From: Lachnospiraceae bacterium
GTDB taxonomy: Bacteria > Bacillota > Clostridia > Lachnospirales > Lachnospiraceae
DNA length: 10,680 nucleotides
Direction of reading: 5' to 3'
Assembly (NCBI GenBank): GCA_009774215.1
Contig: VSNH01000120.1
Location: forward strand, 1 to 10,680
Shown here: piece after piece, positions 5,848 to 10,680 of the stretch
Numbering within the stretch: position 1 is the first letter of the stretch
Layout: the number at the start of each line of letters is the position of its first letter
The notes under the pieces: generated by a model
The model's input: the letters and a program-made list of their open reading frames with translations, nothing else
The model's database searches: none
What the model was told of the DNA's origin: nothing
Translations under genes and position numbers: made by a program

Positions 5848-7473
5848 TTGAAAAAGAATGATATCTTGAAAAAAAATCATATCCCATGGAAAAAGCTGCT
5901 GGCGGCATCCTTGATCGGCACAGGTCTCCTCACACTCACCGGCTGTCACGGCTCCAAAGCGCTGCCGACGTTTACCGTGCCCGCAGAATTTGACACCTCA
6001 AAGAATTATGAGATCACCTTCTGGGCAAAGAACGACACCAACAAAAACCAGACGGACGTCTACAAAAAAGCCATCGCGGACTTTGAGTCGCTCTACCCTA
6101 ACATCAAAGTCAACATGAAGCTCTACACCGACTACGGCAGGATCTTCAACGACGTGATCACCAACATCGCCACGGGCACCACGCCCAATGTGTGCATCAC
6201 CTACCCAGATCACATCGCCACCTACATGACCGGGAAAAACACCGTGGTTCCTCTGGATGCGCTTTTTGCCGATGAAAAATACGGGCTCGGCGGCAGCGCG
6301 CTCCTTTACGACGGACCTACACAGAAGGAGATCGTTCCCCAGTTTCTCTCGGAATGCGTACTGGAAGATCAGCACTACGCCGTCCCCTACATGCGCTCCA
6401 CCGAGTGCTGCTACATCAACAAGGATTTTGTGGAAAAGCTGGGCTACACCCTCCCCGACGTGCTGACCTGGGATTTCATATGGGAAGTGTCGGAGGCCGC
6501 TACCGCGAAAAACCCGGACGGTACTTTTGCTTTAAACGGACAGAATGTGATGATTCCTTTCATCTACAAGTCCACGGACAATATGATGATCCAGTTTTTA
6601 AAGCAGCAGGGAGCGGATTATTCCACGCCCGAGGGTGATATCGGGCTTTTCAATGACACCACGGAGGCTTTTCTATACGAGATTGCGGATCATGTGGAAA
6701 GCGGCGCTTTTTCCACCTTTAAGATTTCCAGCTATCCCGCCAATTTCCTCAATGCGGGTCAGTGTGTGTTCGCCATCGACTCCACGGCGGGCGCCACATG
6801 GATGGGCGCAGATGCGCCTCTGTCCGACATCAGCGAGGACGCCTTCGTGGATTTCGAAACTGCGGTGCGGATGGTGCCCCAATATGACCCGGAACACCCA
6901 CAGATGATTTCCCAAGGGCCATCCATCTGCGTGTTCAACAAAGCCGACCCGCAGGAGGTATTGGCATCATGGCTCTTTGCCCAATATCTTCTGACCGATG
7001 AAGTGCAGATCGGCTACGCACAGACAGAAGGGTATCTGCCCGTCACCACGAAAGCGCAGGAATCCCCCTCCTATCAGGATTACCTTGCAAGAAGCGGTGA
7101 GGACAACAACATTCACTATTCCATAAAGCTGGATGCTGCCGAACTTCTTCTCTCCCATACGGAGGACACCTTTGTGACGCCCGTATTTAACGGCTCCGCC
7201 TCCCTTCGGAATGCGGCGGGACAGCTCATCGAAAATGTGGCAAACTCGGTGCGGCGGGGACAGACGGTGGACGCTGCCTACATGAAACAGCTTACTGCGG
7301 ATGTCACCACCCTCTACCGCTTAGACCAGAAAGACATCGCCACGGGCAGCAGACAGGAACTCGGTCCGCTGCCGCAGACTGCCGTGCTGCTCCTCGCAGC
7401 GCTGGCGCTTTCCTGGTGTCTGATTTTGCTCTATGTGCTGTCCGATTTTGTCAAAAAAAGAAAAAAGCATTGA
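5848..7473 (+). CDS. ABC importer substrate-binding lipoprotein (family 1) with a C-terminal membrane anchor
   Basis: This extracellular receptor captures the solute for the importer. I chose TTG 5848 because AGAGGA (5835-5840) lies seven bases upstream. It gives 541 residues with a textbook lipoprotein signal (KKLLAASLIG... then LTGC, lipidated Cys33). The upstream in-frame GTG (5791) would add 19 residues without a good site. The mature part has the family 1 layout: EITFWAKND near 58, DFESLYPNIKV, then TPNVCITYPDHIATYM. Unusually, the C-terminus carries a hydrophobic segment (about 511-533) followed by KKRKKH, a second membrane anchor. Usual family members are about 400-460 residues and have only the lipid anchor. 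Downstream, the stop codon overlaps the promoter of the next gene. The substrate is unknown. Confidence 0.88.
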   Translation: MKKNDILKKNHIPWKKLLAASLIGTGLLTLTGCHGSKALPTFTVPAEFDTSKNYEITFWAKNDTNKNQTDVYKKAIADFESLYPNIKVNMKLYTDYGRIFNDVITNIATGTTPNVCITYPDHIATYMTGKNTVVPLDALFADEKYGLGGSALLYDGPTQKEIVPQFLSECVLEDQHYAVPYMRSTECCYINKDFVEKLGYTLPDVLTWDFIWEVSEAATAKNPDGTFALNGQNVMIPFIYKSTDNMMIQFLKQQGADYSTPEGDIGLFNDTTEAFLYEIADHVESGAFSTFKISSYPANFLNAGQCVFAIDSTAGATWMGADAPLSDISEDAFVDFETAVRMVPQYDPEHPQMISQGPSICVFNKADPQEVLASWLFAQYLLTDEVQIGYAQTEGYLPVTTKAQESPSYQDYLARSGEDNNIHYSIKLDAAELLLSHTEDTFVTPVFNGSASLRNAAGQLIENVANSVRRGQTVDAAYMKQLTADVTTLYRLDQKDIATGSRQELGPLPQTAVLLLAALALSWCLILLYVLSDFVKKRKKH

Positions 7474-7497
7474 TTTATCCACTGAGTATGGTATAAT
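7470..7497 (+). promoter_or_regulatory. Extended -10 promoter of the OB-like lipoprotein gene
   Basis: TTGATT (7470-7475), a 16-bp spacer and consensus TATAAT (7492-7497) preceded by TGG form an extended -10. The -35 box overlaps the stop codon of the binding-protein gene. The predicted start is near 7504. Confidence 0.8.
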
Positions 7498-7545
7498 CGT
7501 CGCTGTAGAAGCAAACCCAAAACGCTACTATTGAGGAGGAAAATC

Positions 7546-8298
7546 ATGAAAAAGACAATCGCATTGACACTGACGCTTGCCCTCGTTTTGTCCCTTACCG
7601 CCTGCGGTAATGGCGGAAACGGCGGCGAAGACAAGAAATCCGAGGGTGTAATGACCCACGACGAGTACATGGCTGCCGCGCTTGACAGCGAAGTAGTAAT
7701 CGAGACATATGTACAGGCGAAACAGTCCTGGTGGGAGGATAAGGCTACCCTCTACACACAGGATAAGGACGGCGCATATTTCGTGTACAACGCAGTCTGC
7801 TCCGAGGCGGATTACGAAAAGCTCACCCCCGGCACGAAGATCAAAGTGACCGGCTACAAGACCGAGTGGTCCGGCGAAGTGGAAATCGCCGAGGGCGCAG
7901 CCATCGAGATTCAGGACGGCAGCTTCACCGCTTCCGCGACGGATGTAACCGATCTGCTCGCCAAGGAAGACGAACTGATCAAACACCAGAATGAGCTGGT
8001 ATCTTTCAAGGGCATGACCGTTGAGACCTATGAGAAGGACGGACAGTCCTACGACTGTGCCGTTGTTTACAACGACGACAACTCCGGTTCCGCTGCCGAC
8101 AATAACGATCTGTACTTCAACGTATCCAAAGACGGACAGACCTACACCTTCTGCGTGGAGTCTTATCTCTGCGACAGCAGCACAGATGTCTACAAAGCTG
8201 TGGAAAATCTGAAGGTTGGCGATACCGTTGACATGGAAGGTTATCTGTACTGGTACAACGGTGCGAACCCGCACATCACATCTGTTTCCGTAAAATAA
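7546..8298 (+). CDS. Secreted lipoprotein with two OB-fold-like segments, function unknown
   Basis: This 250-residue protein starts at ATG 7546, six bases after GAGGAGG. A TTG 15 bases upstream lies within that site and is rejected. The signal peptide ends in the lipobox LTAC (lipidated Cys20), followed by a Gly/Asn-rich linker to about residue 28. Two strand-rich segments, about 47-122 and 149-250, have a similar layout. Each ends with a Gly-containing loop and a charged strand (LTPGTKIKVTGY at 93-104; LKVGDTVDMEGY at 222-233). This is typical of OB-fold-like domains in clostridial lipoproteins, and I infer an internal duplication. It has its own promoter and terminator, so it is not strictly part of the importer operon, although read-through from it is possible because no terminator separates them. 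No catalytic motif is seen. Confidence 0.75.
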   Translation: MKKTIALTLTLALVLSLTACGNGGNGGEDKKSEGVMTHDEYMAAALDSEVVIETYVQAKQSWWEDKATLYTQDKDGAYFVYNAVCSEADYEKLTPGTKIKVTGYKTEWSGEVEIAEGAAIEIQDGSFTASATDVTDLLAKEDELIKHQNELVSFKGMTVETYEKDGQSYDCAVVYNDDNSGSAADNNDLYFNVSKDGQTYTFCVESYLCDSSTDVYKAVENLKVGDTVDMEGYLYWYNGANPHITSVSVK

Positions 8299-8330
8299 GG
8301 GCAGAAAAGCATATAAGAAAAAGCATTTAC

Positions 8331-8371
8331 AGGGAGCCGTCGGTTCACATACCGCCCGGCTCTCTTTTTCT
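8331..8371 (+). terminator. Rho-independent terminator
   Basis: The outer stem GAGCCG/CGGCTC (8334-8339 with 8357-8362) extends outward by G-U, G-C and A-T pairs. An inner CGGT/ACCG hairpin lies within it. A T-rich tract (CTTTTTCTTT) begins at 8364. It ends the lipoprotein unit. Confidence 0.85.
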
Positions 8372-8443
8372 TTCCTACTCGATGGCACAGGCCCGCATAT
8401 GGAAATAAGTTTGTTTAATGCCGCAAATATCATGCAGCGCCCG

Positions 8444-8472
8444 TTGTATCATATCCGGTTTTGTGCTATATT
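8444..8472 (+). promoter_or_regulatory. Promoter of the GLUG-repeat surface protein gene
   Basis: TTGTAT (8444-8449), a 17-bp spacer and TATATT (8467-8472) preceded by TGC give an extended -10. The leader is about 63 nt. Confidence 0.6.
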
Positions 8473-8541
8473 TTATCTATATGGGAGCTCTTATGCTTAT
8501 TGACCGACCAGAAAATCCGCTTCCCTAAAAGGAGATATCAG

Positions 8542-10680
8542 ATGCATAAAAGAATTGGAAGTCTTATCCTGACTGTCTGCTTATTGCTGGCACTGACACC
8601 GGAAACCGTGATGGCGGCTACCATGGAACGAGCGCCAATAAGATTCCAGGAAACATCCGCTCCGGCAGAACCGGTTGATCAGGCCGTTCCGGCAGAGCAG
8701 CCAAAAGCGCAAAAAAAACAACCGTCGGCAGCGGCTGTCTCTCCGGCTTTGGAAGGAAGTGGCACGACAGCGGATCCGTACCGCATCAAAGACGCGGGAC
8801 AGCTTCGCCTGTTTGCCGACGCGGTAAACGGCGTGGGCGGCGCACCGATTACGGGATTCTGTGCGGTTCTGACGCAAAATATCAATTTGTCCGACGTCTG
8901 CGGCGCCGATTCCGGCTCTTGGACTCCCATCGGAACGAATACCAATCCCTACAAAGGAACCTTTGACGGCGGCTCCTTTTCCGTGAGCGGCTTATACTGC
9001 CACAAGCCAGGCGCTTCATATGTCGGACTCTTCGGCTCAAACGCAGGCATCATAAAAAATCTGGGCGTGGCAGGCGGCAGCGTGTCCGCAGGCAATTATG
9101 CCGGAGGTCTGTGCGGTATCAACAAAGGAACCATAACGGGTTGCTACAATACCGCGGCTGTCAGCGGAGACAAGTACACGGGCGGCATCTGCGGCTGCAA
9201 TGACAGCGGCGCGACGATCAGCGTCTGCTATAACACCAGCGCAATAAACGGCAGCAAATATGTGGGCGGTGTCTGCGGCTACAACAAAAACGCAACGTCC
9301 GACTGCTATAATACAGGAACAATAACCGGCAGCGGCACGAGCATAGGCGGTATTTGCGGTTATAATAAAAAGCTGCTTTCCGGCTGCTATAATACCGGCG
9401 AGGTCGGCGGCGGAACCAATTATGTGGGAAGCATATGCGGCTATAACCATTCCGGAAGTACGCTTGTAAACTGCTACTATCTGATCACAGGCACAGAAAA
9501 AGGCAATTACGGCACCGGTATGACGCAGCAGCAGTTTGCGTCGGGCGAAGTCTGCTATGCTTTGAATGAAGGAAACGGCGGCAGCGTTGCCTGGAAGCAG
9601 ACCTGCGGAACCGGCCTTCCGACGTTTGGCGGGAAAACCGTATATCGGGCACAGACATACAAAGGCGACGGCAGCACAGTCATCGCCTACACCAACGACA
9701 GCAATAAAAAGGTGGCGGCCTATACCGCTCCTGCACCATATACCGCTCCGTCGGCAGGCAGCTCCGGTGGAAGCACGGACGATAACGCCGGCGAACATAC
9801 GCATGTATATCAGGAGCCGAAATGGGAGTGGAAAAAATACGAATCCGCCAAGGCTACACTTACCTGCCAGGACTGCGGGGAAGAATTTATACTGAAAGCA
9901 TCCATCAAAAAGGAAGTGACAGAGCCTACCTGTACGGAGGATGGCGAGGCCGTTTATACAGCTTCCGTCGAGCGGGACGGTATTACCTTTAAGGATAAAA
10001 GAGTCGTTGAAAAGGAGCGGACAGGGCATACATTTCCGCTTGCACAAATTACGACGAATGCGACAGTGACATGTGAAAAACCGATTTATACAAGAGATTG
10101 CTACATGTGCTCGGCATGCAGGAAATATTTTGCGGATGAAAACGGTAAGAAAGAGCTTTCCAAGACAGATGTCGGGTACAAGCCGGCTTTGAAACATACT
10201 TATTCCAAAGATCCTGTATGGACGTGGCCCGCACATAATATTGCTACCGCGACTTTCACCTGCGATGTTTGTAAGACGCAAAAACCGATGGCCGCGACAG
10301 TGAAACTTACAAAAACTACGTCGGAGCCAACTTGTGAAGCAACCGGTACATGTATTTATACAGCGACCGTGAACTTTCAGAACAAAAGGTATACGGTCGA
10401 AAATCCGAACGGAGTGGTTCCCGCGAAGGGCCATATCCTTAAACTTGATCCTGACGGTCTCCAATATAAATGTACCAGACCCGGATGTACTTATACCGTT
10501 CCCCTGAATGGAGGATCCGTCAAACCGACAGACCCTGCTCCCCCGGTATCCCCTTCCACCACGGAAAACGCCCCTGACAACAGCGCCAATGACGAAACCC
10601 TTCCGGACGATGATGCCCCTTCTCTCCTGCCCGGCGCGGAAGAACCCCCGGAAACTCCCACCCCGTCTGAAGGAGAGGAC
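8542..10680 (+). CDS. Large secreted GLUG-repeat protein with Cys-pair repeats, 3' end outside the window
   Basis: The frame runs open for 713 codons to the window edge from ATG 8542, seven bases after AAGGAG. Residues 1-25 are a signal peptide (cleavage likely after VMA). A Pro/Ala/Gln-rich linker reaches about 72. A lead-in typical of GLUG proteins follows (GTTADPYRI, WTPIGT, YKGTFDGGSFSVSGL). About six GLUG repeats of 26-28 residues lie at about 160-314, with the pattern YxGGxCGYNxGxxxxCYNTGxV, probably building a beta-helix. From about 430 there are repeats with WxW, Cys pairs (442/445, 523/526, 574/577, 644/649) and EPTCxxxG (about 461-468 and 595-601). The repeats resemble ones common in gut clostridial surface proteins. 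The Pro/Asp/Glu-rich tail (about 660-713) looks like a wall-spanning linker, so an anchor may lie beyond the window. The role is probably adhesion or another surface function, but this is not established. Confidence 0.85.
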   Translation, partial: MHKRIGSLILTVCLLLALTPETVMAATMERAPIRFQETSAPAEPVDQAVPAEQPKAQKKQPSAAAVSPALEGSGTTADPYRIKDAGQLRLFADAVNGVGGAPITGFCAVLTQNINLSDVCGADSGSWTPIGTNTNPYKGTFDGGSFSVSGLYCHKPGASYVGLFGSNAGIIKNLGVAGGSVSAGNYAGGLCGINKGTITGCYNTAAVSGDKYTGGICGCNDSGATISVCYNTSAINGSKYVGGVCGYNKNATSDCYNTGTITGSGTSIGGICGYNKKLLSGCYNTGEVGGGTNYVGSICGYNHSGSTLVNCYYLITGTEKGNYGTGMTQQQFASGEVCYALNEGNGGSVAWKQTCGTGLPTFGGKTVYRAQTYKGDGSTVIAYTNDSNKKVAAYTAPAPYTAPSAGSSGGSTDDNAGEHTHVYQEPKWEWKKYESAKATLTCQDCGEEFILKASIKKEVTEPTCTEDGEAVYTASVERDGITFKDKRVVEKERTGHTFPLAQITTNATVTCEKPIYTRDCYMCSACRKYFADENGKKELSKTDVGYKPALKHTYSKDPVWTWPAHNIATATFTCDVCKTQKPMAATVKLTKTTSEPTCEATGTCIYTATVNFQNKRYTVENPNGVVPAKGHILKLDPDGLQYKCTRPGCTYTVPLNGGSVKPTDPAPPVSPSTTENAPDNSANDETLPDDDAPSLLPGAEEPPETPTPSEGED

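Noticed and set aside
7528..8433. 301-codon minus-strand frame opposite the OB-like lipoprotein
   Set aside because: It overlaps a plus-strand gene with promoter, ribosome binding site, lipobox and terminator. The antisense frame even runs through that terminator.
9037..10464. 475-codon open frame on the minus strand opposite the GLUG gene
   Set aside because: It lies entirely inside the plus-strand gene, which has a signal peptide, clear repeats and a good ribosome binding site. The antisense frame shows no recognisable domain and reflects the repeats and codon bias.

Overview
The window looks like chromosome from a gut Firmicute, most likely a Lachnospiraceae-type clostridium. This is inferred from the strong GGAGG-type ribosome binding sites, a probable TTG start, short lipoprotein signal peptides, a carbohydrate (CUT1) ABC operon, a GLUG-repeat surface protein, and a type III toxin-antitoxin locus resembling the CptIN family known from Eubacterium. 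No rRNA, tRNA or CRISPR array was seen, so the taxon cannot be fixed.

Layout: (1) Positions 1-1640 form an AT-richer accessory block. The first ~60 bases resemble the right end of an IS200/IS605-type (TnpB) element. It appears to cut off a minus-strand gene (60-707) just after its SMI1/KNR4 domain begins. Next on the minus strand is a complete type III toxin-antitoxin locus: promoter, two tandem 45-nt antitoxin RNA repeats that fold as covarying pseudoknots, a leaky-terminator hairpin, and a CptN-like endoribonuclease toxin. Imperfect ~42-bp direct repeats flank this locus. (2) At 1654-2403, divergent from it, is an FRG-domain protein with its own promoter. (3) Positions 2400-7473 carry an ABC importer operon in the order ATPase, MalF-type permease, MalG-type permease, substrate-binding lipoprotein. 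The gaps between genes are unusually long (about 110-200 bp) and contain hairpins and related repeat segments. (4) Positions 7470-8371 hold a self-contained unit: extended -10 promoter, an OB-fold-like lipoprotein gene and a strong terminator. (5) From 8444 to the window end, a promoter drives a large secreted protein with GLUG repeats, Cys-pair repeats and a Pro/Asp/Glu-rich tail. It is still open at the right edge.

How the parts fit together: the ABC genes supply every component of one importer, including an ATPase that many Firmicutes encode elsewhere and share among importers. The left block reads as a small defence/conflict island: a type III TA (a class known for phage abortive infection), an immunity-like SMI1 gene apparently broken by a mobile element, and an FRG-domain gene. 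The most informative signal is the antitoxin RNA. Its two repeats differ at five positions, and four of those form two compensatory base-pair changes supporting a pseudoknot.
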